NCBI RefSeq assembly: GCF_019186785.1
Contig: NZ_CP066557.1
Location: forward strand, 676,012 to 740,011
Direction: 5' to 3'
DNA from: Neoehrlichia mikurensis
Lineage (GTDB): Bacteria; Pseudomonadota; Alphaproteobacteria; Rickettsiales; Anaplasmataceae
Length of the DNA: 64,000 nucleotides
Positions 23,338 to 33,320 of the stretch are shown in pieces. The position numbers and the translations under genes are program-made. Within the stretch, counting starts at the first letter, position 1. Each line of letters starts with the position of its first letter. Below the pieces are notes generated by a model. The model did no database searches. It saw only the letters and a list, made by a program, of their open reading frames with translations, and was not told the DNA's origin.

Positions 23338-23967
23338 TTAGAAAATTTTATTAATCTTTGATACATTGTCACTTACTAAGTTACCATTAATATCCTTAAT
23401 TAAATTAATTTGCTCTGTAATGAATTTTAGCACTAAATTACCATTAATATCCTTAATTAAATTAATTTGCTCTGTAATGAATTTTACCACTATATAAGCA
23501 GTGTTATTTATTAAACTAACATTAACTATTTTTTGTGAAAGTATTGATACAATAACATCTTCATGCACATTGCCAAGATTTTTGCGATTTTGAATTTCTT
23601 GCACAAATGCATTGTATAGCTCACCATCTAATAATGTAAGAAGTATATTAGATTTTCCTTGATTATATGCTTTTATAATTAGCTCAAATGCATTTGCAGC
23701 ACCATTCATAAAATTCTGTAGTGTAAATTCTTTATTTTTTTTCTTTATAGTTTCTATTATATGTTTTGCATTTTCAATATCTCCTTCCATAATTGATTCT
23801 AAAGTTACATCTTCGTATACAATATCTTCAATATACTTTTCCTTTTGATTGGAGTTATAGTGAGAATTTGTTTTATGAAAGCTAGCAGTTGAAATTTTTC
23901 CTGCAGAATTATATAAACGAAAAAAGATAAACGCTGCTAAAAATGCATATATTGCTAATTCGATCAT
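23338..23967 (-). CDS. Tim44-like domain protein
   Basis: A short N-terminal membrane segment (MIELAIYAFLAAFIFFRLYN) followed by a Tim44-like globular domain (AKHIIETIKKKNKEFTLQNF, ALDGELYNAFV-type segments). This matches the alphaproteobacterial membrane-anchored Tim44 relatives, which are commonly encoded beside secB, as here. The C-terminus has a 57-bp in-frame tandem duplication repeating FITEQINLIKDINGNLV. I prefer the ATG at 23967 over the TTG and GTG 6-9 bp upstream, because it gives the usual short N-terminus. Confidence 0.82.
   Translation of the reverse strand: MIELAIYAFLAAFIFFRLYNSAGKISTASFHKTNSHYNSNQKEKYIEDIVYEDVTLESIMEGDIENAKHIIETIKKKNKEFTLQNFMNGAANAFELIIKAYNQGKSNILLTLLDGELYNAFVQEIQNRKNLGNVHEDVIVSILSQKIVNVSLINNTAYIVVKFITEQINLIKDINGNLVLKFITEQINLIKDINGNLVSDNVSKINKIF
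23381..23490 (-). repeat. 57-bp tandem repeat inside the Tim44-like gene
   Basis: Two nearly identical 57-bp units start at 23381 and 23438 (plus-strand view TTACCATTAATATCCTTAAT...). Each encodes 19 residues, so the frame is kept. The duplicated peptide lies in the C-terminal part of the Tim44-like domain. Confidence 0.92.
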
Positions 23968-24014
23968 GTTCACCAACTTTTATTAATAAGATATATACAA
24001 GCATCATTAACTAT

Positions 24015-24042
24015 ATTATAGTTTAGTGAGCGTTAATCAATA
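24015..24042 (-). promoter_or_regulatory. Candidate promoter of the Tim44-like gene
   Basis: On the minus strand TATTGA (24042-24037), a 16-bp spacer and a perfect TATAAT (24020-24015) lie about 50 bp before the ATG, in the divergent secB gap. Pattern evidence only. Confidence 0.4.
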
Positions 24043-24080
24043 ATTAATTTTATATATAGTTTTTTTTATGGAGTGAGTTT

Positions 24081-24584
24081 ATGTATCCTAAGATTAAGAT
24101 AAAAGGTCAATATATTAAGGATTTGTCGTTTGAAAATGTAAATTCTCCTCAGATTTTTTTAATGATTAGCAAGAAACCACCTGCAATTAATATATCTGTA
24201 AATGTTAGTTCAATTTTACTTCCAGTTAAAGAGACTGATGATGAGAATGCTAGAATTGAAGGTGATTTTTATGAAGTAATGTTACAAATTAACGTAGAAG
24301 CTAAGGCAGAAAAAGTTACTGCATTTATATGTGAGCTAAAATATTGTGGGGTGTTTCTTATTGAAAAATTGGAAAATGGGCAACATGAAGAAAGCTTTAT
24401 TAAGGAAATGCTTTTAGTTGTTGCGCCAAGTATAATATTTCCATTTGCTAGAGAAGTAATAGCTAGAGTTACTGCATCTGGAGGATTCCCTCCTTTAATG
24501 CTTGATGTAATTGATTTTAAAGTAATGTATGAGAATCAGTTATCAAGTAATCAATCACAGCATGATGATACTAATCTTAACTAG
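24081..24584 (+). CDS. secB: Protein-export chaperone SecB
   Basis: Tetrameric cytoplasmic chaperone delivering precursors to SecA. The 167-residue protein has the family blocks [18 protein letters not shown] near the N-terminus, [11 protein letters not shown] in the middle, and [20 protein letters not shown] in the C-terminal half. GGAG lies about 8 bases before the ATG. It is divergent from the Tim44-like gene, an arrangement conserved in alphaproteobacteria. Confidence 0.96.
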   Translation: MYPKIKIKGQYIKDLSFENVNSPQIFLMISKKPPAINISVNVSSILLPVKETDDENARIEGDFYEVMLQINVEAKAEKVTAFICELKYCGVFLIEKLENGQHEESFIKEMLLVVAPSIIFPFAREVIARVTASGGFPPLMLDVIDFKVMYENQLSSNQSQHDDTNLN

Positions 24585-25180
24585 AAGGGATCTGCGTTTC
24601 AAATAACTAGAATTGTGCAATAACTTTTCTGACTGATAACATGTGGGTTTTTATTATACATAAAGCTTTTATATAATTAAAAATATATTTATATAATTTC
24701 TACATAGCTTTTTTGTATTTATAGTGCAACTACTGTAATAGTAGGTCATACGTAATTATTATAATCTAATTAAATCATTTGTGTTTTTATAACATGATTT
24801 TACAATATTATTTTGACTTAGATCTATACCATAAATCTAATCTTGATATTGATTCTAAAAAATACCATTAACCAATATCTAGTAAAGTGATGATAATTGG
24901 CTAAAGTATTATTAAGATGATTTACTACATAACATACTTTTATAGAGTTTATCTTATGTATAATGAAAAACTATCTTTTTTATTCATATGTAGTTATCGT
25001 AATGTTGTTCTTATACGATAAATATATAATCTCTTGTGATTAATTAGTTTTGAATATTGAAGTCTAAAAGTAGTTTTTGTAAATTAAAAACTATACTATT
25101 ATATATATGCAGCATAAATAGTTGATATTGAAAAATGTTATTTATTTGATACAATAAGGTTGCTTTCCAAAAATTAATAT
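24585..25180. other. Gap between secB and the DsbA-like gene
   Basis: About 600 bp of AT-rich sequence with no credible frame or RNA gene. Confidence 0.6.
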
Positions 25181-25906
25181 GTGAGATATATGCGTTATTT
25201 AGGAAATTGTATAATAATATTATTATTAGTGGTTGCGTTGGTTTATTATAAATGTGATGTTGCTAATGCAAGTAGTAGCCATACTTCTTCTATGAAACAT
25301 TATTCTGATAGGCTAGTAAAATTGAAGGATAGTACTACAGCTGAAGAATTATTAGGGTTAATGCCACATGATAGATTTTTAGGGAATAAGAAAGCTCCTG
25401 TAGTAATAATAGAGTATGCATCTTTTTCATGTATGCATTGTGCAAGCTTTATTTTAAGTGTTTTGCCAAAAATAGAGGATAAATATATAAAAACAGGTAA
25501 GTTGTTGTATATATATAGGAATTTTCCTTTAGATTACGTATCATTAAAGGCGGCAATGCTAGGGTTATGTTATGATAGCAATGAAAGTTTTTTTACTTAT
25601 AGTAAAGCTGTATTTAGTTCTATTGAAGCTTTAGTAAGAAATTATAAAGATCTTACCCTTCTTTCTAATATTGCTAAAATTAGTAATATCTCCGATGAAA
25701 GGTTTAACAAGTGTATGAATGATGAGCATATGATGGATTATATTATTCAAGATAAACTTTTAGCAAGTAATAAACTGCAGGTTATGGCAACACCTACTTT
25801 TTTTATTAATGGAAAAAAATATGATAAAGCTCATGATTTTGAAAGTTTTTCGAGAGTAATTGATGAGATAATTATGTTACATCCCAATTATTCTGTTGCA
25901 CAGTAA
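25181..25906 (+). CDS. DsbA-family thiol:disulfide oxidoreductase
   Basis: A periplasmic thioredoxin-fold protein. The N-terminus (residues 1-30) is a signal peptide with a long hydrophobic core and an ANA-type cleavage region. The active site CMHC is at Cys84 and Cys87 within YASFSCMHCASF, and the cis-Pro loop is MATPTFFING near residue 210. The overall layout matches the DSBA domain of Rickettsiales. The start is either GTG 25181 or ATG 25190; both keep the signal peptide. A second DsbA-like gene lies at 53967-54731. Confidence 0.9.
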   Translation: MRYMRYLGNCIIILLLVVALVYYKCDVANASSSHTSSMKHYSDRLVKLKDSTTAEELLGLMPHDRFLGNKKAPVVIIEYASFSCMHCASFILSVLPKIEDKYIKTGKLLYIYRNFPLDYVSLKAAMLGLCYDSNESFFTYSKAVFSSIEALVRNYKDLTLLSNIAKISNISDERFNKCMNDEHMMDYIIQDKLLASNKLQVMATPTFFINGKKYDKAHDFESFSRVIDEIIMLHPNYSVAQ

Positions 25907-26413
25907 AAGGGAATTTATATAAAGTATATTTTCTTTAATAACGTCATGTTAATTGTAATCAGGAATCTATTTTTTTATAGATGTTATATTGTATGGGATT
26001 ATATTAAAATTCTTTTAGTAAGTAGAAGTTTAACTTGTTAATGAGTATTTAATATAGAGTTAATTGTAATGTATAGTGATAATACATTATAATTACAATG
26101 TTTAATATTTATTAATGAGTTGTGTAATAATATACTTTACTAATTATTTATTAGTAGAAGTTTATTATATCAAGAATTGTTTACAATATGTATATTAATG
26201 TTTTTTAAGTTTTTAACTATATTGGTATAATTACAAGGTTTATCAGTTAATTAGAAAATTTGTTTCATTATAGTTAAATTTACTAAATATTATACTATAA
26301 CAAATACATAGCTATACTATGTTAATATCATTTTTATTACTAATTTTTGTTAATACTATGTAAAGTCTATTTTTTATTAAGCTAGAAGTAATTTTCATTA
26401 ATGAATATTCATA
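25907..26413. other. Convergent gap downstream of the DsbA-like gene
   Basis: About 500 bp of AT-rich sequence between convergent genes. No gene, hairpin terminator or clear repeat was recognised. Confidence 0.6.
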
Positions 26414-27691
26414 TTAGGGTTTGAGCATTAAAGATATATCATGATAGCTTGGTAAATATTCTATTTCCCCTATTGCTGCTAAAGTTATTTTATTATAATG
26501 TTGCATTAATGAGTGAATAGCTGATTTTACTTGATGAATATTAACTGCATGAATATGTTCTATAATTTCTGATCTTGCTATGTATCGGTTATAATGAGAA
26601 TAATAATATCCTAGAGCATCTGCATATGCAGTTGTGCTTTCTCTTGACATTAATATTTCAGATATAAGCTTATTTTTTGATCTTTGTATTTCTTCTTCTG
26701 TAAGATTGATAGATGTTTTTTTAATTTCAGATGTAATGGCAATGATTAGCTTTTGTAAATTGTCTTTATCTGTTGCTGCATATATGGAAAAAATCCCATT
26801 ATCACTATAACTTGAATTAAATGATGATATACTATAAACAAGGCCAAGCTTTTCTCTTATTTCTTGAAAAAGTCTTGAAGACATACTTCCACCTAAAATA
26901 GCATCTAAAACTTGCATAGTATAAAACCTATCATCTTTATACGAAACCCCAGGAAATCCAATAAGTAAATTAACCTGTTCTAAGTCTTTTTTTTCTAGAT
27001 ATTCTCCTCCTGTGTAAACAGATGGTGTTACACTAGAACATTGGGATGTTGTAATGTGTGAGAAATCGCTAGAAAGTTTTACTATATCATCATGCAATAT
27101 ATCTCCCGCTACAGATATTAACATATTGTTGCCATGATAATGAGTACGCATATAATTGTTAATATCTTCTTTAGAAAAATTTTGTACTGATTCTACTGAT
27201 CCTAAAATTGACTGGCCGAATATTTGATTACTGAAGGCAGTTTCCATGTACTTATCAAAAATTATACTACTAGGAGAATCATATGTTTGATATATTTCTT
27301 GTAATACTACTCCTTTTTCCCGTTCAATTTCTTCTTCTGGAAATTGTGAGTTAGCTATAATATCAGCTAGAATTTCAATTGCAATATTAATATCTTTTTT
27401 TAATACTTTAACATGATATACAGTATGTTCTCTATCTGTTTGAGCATTAAAATTTCCTCCTATTTGGTCAAAGGTTTTAGCAATATCAAGTGCAGTTCTT
27501 GTATTTGTCCCTTTAAATGCCATGTGTTCTAGAAAATGTGATATTCCTATTTTATCTAAGGATTCGTACCTGCTACCAACGTTGATCCAAATATTGATGG
27601 CGACAGAGTTTACATTATCGATTTGTTTTGTAATAACAGAAAAGTTATTCTTTAATTTTGTGACTTGTGGTTTAACTATCATTAAATGCAT
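26414..27691 (-). CDS. M16 family zinc peptidase (mitochondrial processing peptidase-like)
   Basis: The 425-residue protein has the inverted zinc motif HxxEH as HFLEH (His52, Glu55, His56) in GISHFLEHMAFKGT, and the distal Glu in EREKGVVLQEI about 75 residues later. The C-terminal half has the second, catalytically silent M16 domain (SSRLFQEIREKLGLVYSISS). This is the form closest to mitochondrial processing peptidase beta, well known in Rickettsiales. The second M16 gene that often accompanies it is not in the window. Confidence 0.93.
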   Translation of the reverse strand: MHLMIVKPQVTKLKNNFSVITKQIDNVNSVAINIWINVGSRYESLDKIGISHFLEHMAFKGTNTRTALDIAKTFDQIGGNFNAQTDREHTVYHVKVLKKDINIAIEILADIIANSQFPEEEIEREKGVVLQEIYQTYDSPSSIIFDKYMETAFSNQIFGQSILGSVESVQNFSKEDINNYMRTHYHGNNMLISVAGDILHDDIVKLSSDFSHITTSQCSSVTPSVYTGGEYLEKKDLEQVNLLIGFPGVSYKDDRFYTMQVLDAILGGSMSSRLFQEIREKLGLVYSISSFNSSYSDNGIFSIYAATDKDNLQKLIIAITSEIKKTSINLTEEEIQRSKNKLISEILMSRESTTAYADALGYYYSHYNRYIARSEIIEHIHAVNIHQVKSAIHSLMQHYNKITLAAIGEIEYLPSYHDISLMLKP

Positions 27692-28432
27692 CTTTTTATA
27701 AATTTGAATGATATTATACTAAATAAGTGCAAATGCAAAGTTGTTATTAATATATGTGCATAAATGTTCTACATTTGATGCAAATAAAGTTATACAATAT
27801 GACATTGTACATTAAAAAGATATTTTATAGGGGGTATTAATATTAAATTTAGTGAAGTTATATAGCTTTTTTCTAAATTAGATTTATTCGTTAAAAACTA
27901 TGTGGTTATATGAAAATTTATTTTCAAATATAAAAAAGAGTTATCATTTAAATTAATTTTATATTTTGTTAAAGGTTTATTTTTCATATTCAAAATTTAA
28001 TTTTCAGAATTAGTAAGTATACTAACAGCTATATAACCTCTTTTTATATATGTAAGCTTGTGTTTATTTTAAAGTAGCAATGAAATGAATTTATATCTTT
28101 TAGAAGCATTATTATATGTAATGATATGTTTTTATTTAAGTTGTAGTTTCTAAGAATAAGTCTTAATATCTAATAATTTTTACAATATTTTAAATTTTAT
28201 TATTGATATAAAGTATATTTATACAATGAAACGTGACAGTAATTCTTGGATATAGTAAAAATAGTGTTATATTCTTTCTAATAAGATAGGGTTATTGCAA
28301 GTTAAAATGCAGCACTGATAAGTCAAGAGAATTTTTTACACTTTATGAATTAAAACTGTGAAGACTGAGTTAAAGCATTTTTTATTTAATAATAGGTCTA
28401 TAATTTTAATGAAAAATAGAAATAATAATTTA
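27692..28432. other. Gap between the M16 gene and the orphan repeat protein
   Basis: About 740 bp of AT-rich sequence between two minus-strand genes. Nothing gene-like or clearly repeated was recognised; the M16 promoter should lie in its left part. Confidence 0.6.
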
Positions 28433-29506
28433 TTATTTAAAATATTTGTCACAATTCACTATCTTTTGTTGTTCTACGCTGCAACATGACATGTAATAAT
28501 TAGGATTGTCAGTATTATATGTAGTATTTTGTTGGAAATATTGTTCATTATACCTATTGCATAATGTCTTTTGATGTTTGTTAGAAGATGGAAATATGTC
28601 TTCAAATAATGTCTTTTGATGTTTGTTAGAAGATGGAAATATGTCTTCATTTGAGTTATCAGCTGTGGTAAATACTTGATTTATTATAGTACATTTTTGT
28701 TTTAATGAAGCGTAAATATTATATAACGTATTGCCTATCTTAGCAAAAAATGATTGCCGATTGTGTGTGCTGTTAGTGAAAGTAAGGGGTGCTTTTTTAT
28801 TAAATGCGTTGGAAACTTTAGTATTGTATTTATCTTCATCTTCATCTTCATCTAGTGAAACATATATACTATATAACATATGAATGATGTTAGTTAGAAA
28901 CCCTTCTTCTTTGTCTTTAGTGAAGGTTGCTTTTTTGCAATATGTATTAGGGCTTGGTAAGCTACATTCAGAATTATTTTTTTGTAAGAACATTTGTGTA
29001 TTATGTGTATTAAGAGTTAAATTATGTTGAGTGTTGCTATAAATATTATTTTCGTTTATAGTGCTGCAAATTGAAAGATTATATTCTTTATAAAATTCAT
29101 CGTTGTTATAGGGATCGTAAGGTAGAGGATTATTTTTGTTATACTTGATGTTTGGTACTGTATCGAATGCTTGTTCTTTATTGTTATATTCATAATTTAA
29201 CTGAGATTTAAAATTATTTATACAATCTGGTGTGTTATAAGATTTATAGTATTCATGTAAAATATGCAAAGTGATGGGCTTAGTATCTGATTGAGCCTCT
29301 AAATTACTTAATTGATAATAATTATAGTCATATTTATAATTACTATATATCATATCAGGAGATTCACATATTGAATAGTTGAATCTTGCAGATGATATTA
29401 TACTTTTATTGTATAAGTTCATAACACTAGAAAGTAATTGTGGGTCTTGATTATAAAAGCTGTGTGCAGATTGTTTAGTAGTAGCAGCATTATTGTATGA
29501 AAGCAT
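28433..29506 (-). CDS. Hypothetical Asn/Tyr-rich protein with internal repeats
   Basis: I do not recognise this 357-residue protein. It has no signal peptide or membrane helix and is rich in Asn, Tyr and Ser. Two related modules are visible: FLTNIIHMLYSIYVSL near residue 200 and FFAKIGNTLYNIYASL near residue 255. Between them is an acidic DEDEDED run encoded by a 6-bp repeat. Near residues 286-315 a 15-residue unit (EDIFPSSNKHQKTLF) occurs twice, encoded by an exact 45-bp tandem repeat. Composition and repeats resemble lineage-specific surface or secreted proteins of Ehrlichia, but that is inference only. Confidence 0.75.
   Translation of the reverse strand: MLSYNNAATTKQSAHSFYNQDPQLLSSVMNLYNKSIISSARFNYSICESPDMIYSNYKYDYNYYQLSNLEAQSDTKPITLHILHEYYKSYNTPDCINNFKSQLNYEYNNKEQAFDTVPNIKYNKNNPLPYDPYNNDEFYKEYNLSICSTINENNIYSNTQHNLTLNTHNTQMFLQKNNSECSLPSPNTYCKKATFTKDKEEGFLTNIIHMLYSIYVSLDEDEDEDKYNTKVSNAFNKKAPLTFTNSTHNRQSFFAKIGNTLYNIYASLKQKCTIINQVFTTADNSNEDIFPSSNKHQKTLFEDIFPSSNKHQKTLCNRYNEQYFQQNTTYNTDNPNYYMSCCSVEQQKIVNCDKYFK
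28562..28651 (-). repeat. 45-bp in-frame tandem repeat, two copies
   Basis: Two copies begin at 28562 and 28607 and are identical over nearly the whole 45 bp. They encode EDIFPSSNKHQKTLF twice. Near-identity implies recent duplication and possible copy-number variation between strains. Confidence 0.93.
28831..28853 (-). repeat. Hexanucleotide microsatellite encoding Asp-Glu
   Basis: ATCTTC is repeated nearly four times on the plus strand and encodes the acidic DEDEDED run of the orphan protein. Changes in unit number would keep the frame. Confidence 0.85.
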
Positions 29507-30711
29507 TTTTCTTTATCTTAATTAATTAACTAATGATATCATCATTATAATATATTTGTCAATTATTAACAGTATAGATAACTATTATATAGTATATTAT
29601 AAGAACAAGGGTAATATTTTATTTGAAAAAGGATTTTATTGAGGCTTTATGCATACATAAAATGTTACAGTTTATAGTATTTTTATTTTATAAATGAATT
29701 GTACATTACGATTACAACATTTACTGCAAAGCTGTGGTATTAAATAAATCCTTGTTGTGATTTAAGGAAAATGGTAAAGATTAGCATTATTTATGTGGGT
29801 TTAAGCTATAGGTTGGAGATACATATTTAATGTGCCTAACTATGTATTTTATTGCAGTATTAAAAATTTAGTAAAAAGTTATATTTTATATTTAAATTAA
29901 TATGATTTGCTCTTAGTTATTTTTTTATATGAAAACTGTACTTAAGTTAATTAATTAGTAACTTAGAGTTATAAAGAGGGCTTAAAGTATTCTAGCTATT
30001 GAATTATTATCTGAAGTATACAATGTAACGAAGTTTTTTTGTAGTTAATATATTGCATTTACTAAATATTATTTAATAATATAGGGAAGTTTGTTGTATT
30101 ATTTGGTACGATTTTTGTATATTAATATTTTATAATTACTGGGATATTGTATGCAAAGTACAGTATTTATATATTTTTTGATATTGGTAATGATTTAATT
30201 GTAAATTAAGATAATTTTTTTAGGTAATTATCACTGTGTTATTTTAATATATAGTTTACTGACATAATAATGTCGATCGTGATACTGGTTTAGTATATAT
30301 ATGATGAAATTGAAAAGCCTACTATTCTTTAGACCTTCTATTCTATGATATGCTTGTTATTATGATGCTTTAGATAGCTAACTATGTATAGTACCGTAAA
30401 TGAGCTATTTTAGACAAAACGCAAGATTACTTTGTATCTTTATAGCAGTAATTATGTTTTCTATATTCTTATATAGAGTTTTATTTTTAATAAGTAGTAA
30501 AAATTTATTGTTAAAAGTGTACTGTGATTACAGTTATATAAAGTATATAAGGTAAAAATGCATTTATTAGTTAATTAATCTTAAGCTATGCCTAATATAA
30601 TGGACAAAATTGGTGATTTTTAATATAGATTATAATATAAATCTATAGTAAGTTCTATAATATAAATGTTATATATCATATATTATATATTATTATGTCA
30701 TTATTAAAGGT
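29507..30711. other. 1.2 kb gap upstream of the M23 peptidase gene
   Basis: AT-rich divergent gap. The only item I would note is a 51-codon frame at 30400-30555 with one hydrophobic segment (listed separately). The right end is almost pure AT. Confidence 0.6.
30400..30555 (+). CDS. Possible small single-pass membrane protein
   Basis: A 51-codon frame from ATG 30400: a basic N-terminus (MSYFRQNARL), one hydrophobic segment of about 20 residues (LCIFIAVIMFSIFLYRVLFL), then a short polar tail rich in Tyr and Lys. The amphipathic order is protein-like, but no clear ribosome-binding site precedes it. In this AT-rich background a frame of this length can arise by chance. It lies 157 bp upstream of the M23 gene on the same strand. 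Confidence 0.25.
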   Translation: MSYFRQNARLLCIFIAVIMFSIFLYRVLFLISSKNLLLKVYCDYSYIKYIR

Positions 30712-32079
30712 ATGGTGTGTTTTAGATCTCATTTTTTTAAGTTCTATGATGCAAAAGCTATGTTAATTAAAAATAAACCTGTAATACAGTTATTAATGAA
30801 TTTATCTATGTATTTTATAACAATTTTTTTTATGGTGTTTATTGTATTATCAATACCTGCTGTTAAAGTATTATCTAAGGTACCAGAGTCTCCTTCTCAC
30901 GAAAAAGTAATTAAAAATATTAATATACCATATATTGCTAAGCCTAATATATATCGGTTTTCGATAAATGCTGGGGACAATATGATAGGTGTTTTAAGAA
31001 AAGCTGGTCTTTCTGTTAAAGAGGCTAATAGAATTATTTATCCTATGCAAAAAGTTCATAATGTTAATAAATTAAAGATTCATGATAAAGTTACGATTAA
31101 AATAAATGAACATAATTGTGTTGAGTATGTACTGATAAATACGCAATCTTCAATGCGTAGCATTAAAATATATAGAGATAACAAAGGAAATTATAATTCT
31201 CAAACTGTTGATAATGTGAGAGAAAAAAGAATTGTGCGTGCTTCTGATACGATAAAATCATCTTTATTTGCTTCTGCAATTGAGCAAGGTCTTTCATATT
31301 CTATAATTATGAATCTTATTAAGTTGTATGGTAATGGTATAGATTTACAAAGAGAAATAGTAGCAGGTAGTAAATTCGATGTTTTGTTTGAGAGATATTT
31401 TGATAAAAGTGGTCGTCCTATTACAGATGGAAAAATATTATATGCTTCTTTAAAAACTAATAATAAAAATATTAGCCTATATAGACATTTATTTAAGAAT
31501 GGTACTGAAGGGTATTTTGATAGTAAAGGTAATGGTATACAAAAAATTATGCTAAAACATCCAATAGATAGTAATAGGGTGTTTTATATCTCATCTAAAT
31601 TTGGAGTAAGACAACATCCTATATATGGATATAGTAGATTTCATAAGGGTGTAGACTATGCTGTTCCAATTGGCACGCCGATTTTAGCTGCTGGTGATGG
31701 GGTGATAGAATTTGTAGGGGTAAAAGGCGGATATGGAAAGTATATAAGAATACGTCATAATAGATTTTATTCTACAGCTTATGCGCATATTAGTGATGTA
31801 TATCAAGGAATAAGGAAAGGTTTACCAGTAAGACAAGGACAGGTTATAGCTTATGTTGGCAACACTGGATTATCTACAGGACCTCATTTACATTATGAAG
31901 TGTTATATAAAGGGCAACAAATTGATCCACAGAAAGTACATATTGCAAAAGAAATAGTAAAAATACCTGAAAGTGAATTACCTTCATTTCAGTTAACTAT
32001 GAACGATATAAGACGTACACTAAAAAATACACCATATGTTACAGAGTTTGCTATGATGAATCGCAAAAAGAAAGGTTAA
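30712..32079 (+). CDS. M23 family metallopeptidase (LytM type)
   Basis: A 455-residue, membrane-anchored peptidase predicted to cut peptidoglycan peptide bridges. The N-terminus has one membrane helix (about residues 24-50), then a LysM/OapA-like region (about 80-150). The catalytic domain follows with zinc ligands His311 and Asp315 in HKGVDYAVPIGTP and His392/His394 in HLHYEV. All motif residues are present, so it should be active. Its last 230 bp are duplicated in inverted orientation just downstream (32239-32471). Confidence 0.92.
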   Translation: MVCFRSHFFKFYDAKAMLIKNKPVIQLLMNLSMYFITIFFMVFIVLSIPAVKVLSKVPESPSHEKVIKNINIPYIAKPNIYRFSINAGDNMIGVLRKAGLSVKEANRIIYPMQKVHNVNKLKIHDKVTIKINEHNCVEYVLINTQSSMRSIKIYRDNKGNYNSQTVDNVREKRIVRASDTIKSSLFASAIEQGLSYSIIMNLIKLYGNGIDLQREIVAGSKFDVLFERYFDKSGRPITDGKILYASLKTNNKNISLYRHLFKNGTEGYFDSKGNGIQKIMLKHPIDSNRVFYISSKFGVRQHPIYGYSRFHKGVDYAVPIGTPILAAGDGVIEFVGVKGGYGKYIRIRHNRFYSTAYAHISDVYQGIRKGLPVRQGQVIAYVGNTGLSTGPHLHYEVLYKGQQIDPQKVHIAKEIVKIPESELPSFQLTMNDIRRTLKNTPYVTEFAMMNRKKKG

Positions 32080-32471
32080 CATACCTTCATTTGAATAAGT
32101 TATACGCTACATGAAATGTATACTAAAAATATTCTAGGGATACCATAATGAGAAGTTAGTATATCTGATAAATTATGGGTGATAATAGTGGTTAATTATG
32201 ATTAACAGACAAAAGTTTGCATCCATACTTCAGAGTCATTAGTGTACGTCTTATATCGTTCATAGTTAACTGAAATGAAGGTAATTCACTTTCAGGTATT
32301 TTTACTATTTCTTTTGCAATATGTACTTTCTGTGGATCAATTTGTTGCCCTTTATATAACACTTCATAATGTAAATGAGGTCCTGTAGATAATCCAGTGT
32401 TGCCAACATAAGCTATAACCTGTCCTTGTCTTACTGGTAAACCTTTCCTTATTCCTTGATATACACACTAA
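31790..32471. repeat. Inverted duplication of the M23 gene 3' region
   Basis: About 232 bp of the M23 gene (31790-32021) recurs on the opposite strand at 32239-32471, separated by about 217 bp. By eye the arms are identical except for one deleted base near the far end. A transcript reading through both arms would form a very long hairpin. Confidence 0.93.
32239..32471 (-). pseudogene. Near-identical M23 peptidase gene fragment
   Basis: On the minus strand it reads the M23 coding sequence from about residue 362 to 436, including the zinc-binding HLHYEV. One base is missing at its 5' end relative to the parent, and it has no start codon of its own. It is not a functional gene. It is antisense to the M23 3' coding region. 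Confidence 0.92.
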
Positions 32472-33143
32472 ATTTATACTAGATGTTTGAAAATTACTTA
32501 GTACATTTCTGTTTGAATTAGGCGAAAATACTAGATAATTTATTAATGATACAATTAAGTAATATAGTTAGCATAAAAAAGATTTCTATAATAAGTTAGA
32601 AAGGTATTTTTTGCTGGTAAGTGTACTGATTTAAGTATCATTGCATAATGTAAGTATAGATGCGGTAATTCTTGATTTGTAAGTTCAATTTTGTTAAGTA
32701 TTTAAGTTATTGACAGAAGCTGCTGTGTAGGATTTATTTTTTATGTTGTGCTGCTATTGAACTGTATATCTTATCGTAATATCGTAAATGTATAATAAGT
32801 TTTTTTCTTTTTTAGTAATAAAGTTTTACTGATTTTTTTGGTATATTGCCTTAAGGAAGTATACTAAAAAAATGTTATAATGTAGTATTGTTGTCAATAT
32901 TAACCTTGTAATCTACATTAATGTAATATTTATTAAAATGTAAGCTGAGTTGTATTATAGCTTTAGTTTTACTTTAAAAAAGTTCTAATTAAGATTTATT
33001 ATACCTAAATGTTTAGTTACTAGTTTAAGATGTGTGTTTTTATGAAATTATGTACATAGCTATAAAATTTACTGTGGAGATCTGTAATATTGTAATGTAA
33101 AATATAAAAGTGTGTCATACTTTTTTAATATCTATGAATACTA

Positions 33144-33320
33144 TAATATGTTGTCTATTAATTAAAAGGGTATGCACTTTTTTATTATATGTAACATGCA
33201 TTGAATAACACCATACCTTTATAATGCTGTAATATGCTGTCTATTAATTGAAGGGGGGGGGGTGGTGTGTAATCTCTTATTATATATAGCATGAATTGAA
33301 AATACCACACCTTATACAGC
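33144..33320. repeat. Two-copy imperfect tandem repeat of about 86 bp with G10 tract
   Basis: Copy 1 starts TAATATGTTGTCTATTAATT at 33144; copy 2 starts TAATATGCTGTCTATTAATT at 33230. The second carries ten G at 33253-33262 where the first has AAAAGGG. Each copy contains an inverted repeat: GGTATG...CATACC in copy 1 and GGTGTG...CACACC in copy 2. Confidence 0.85.
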
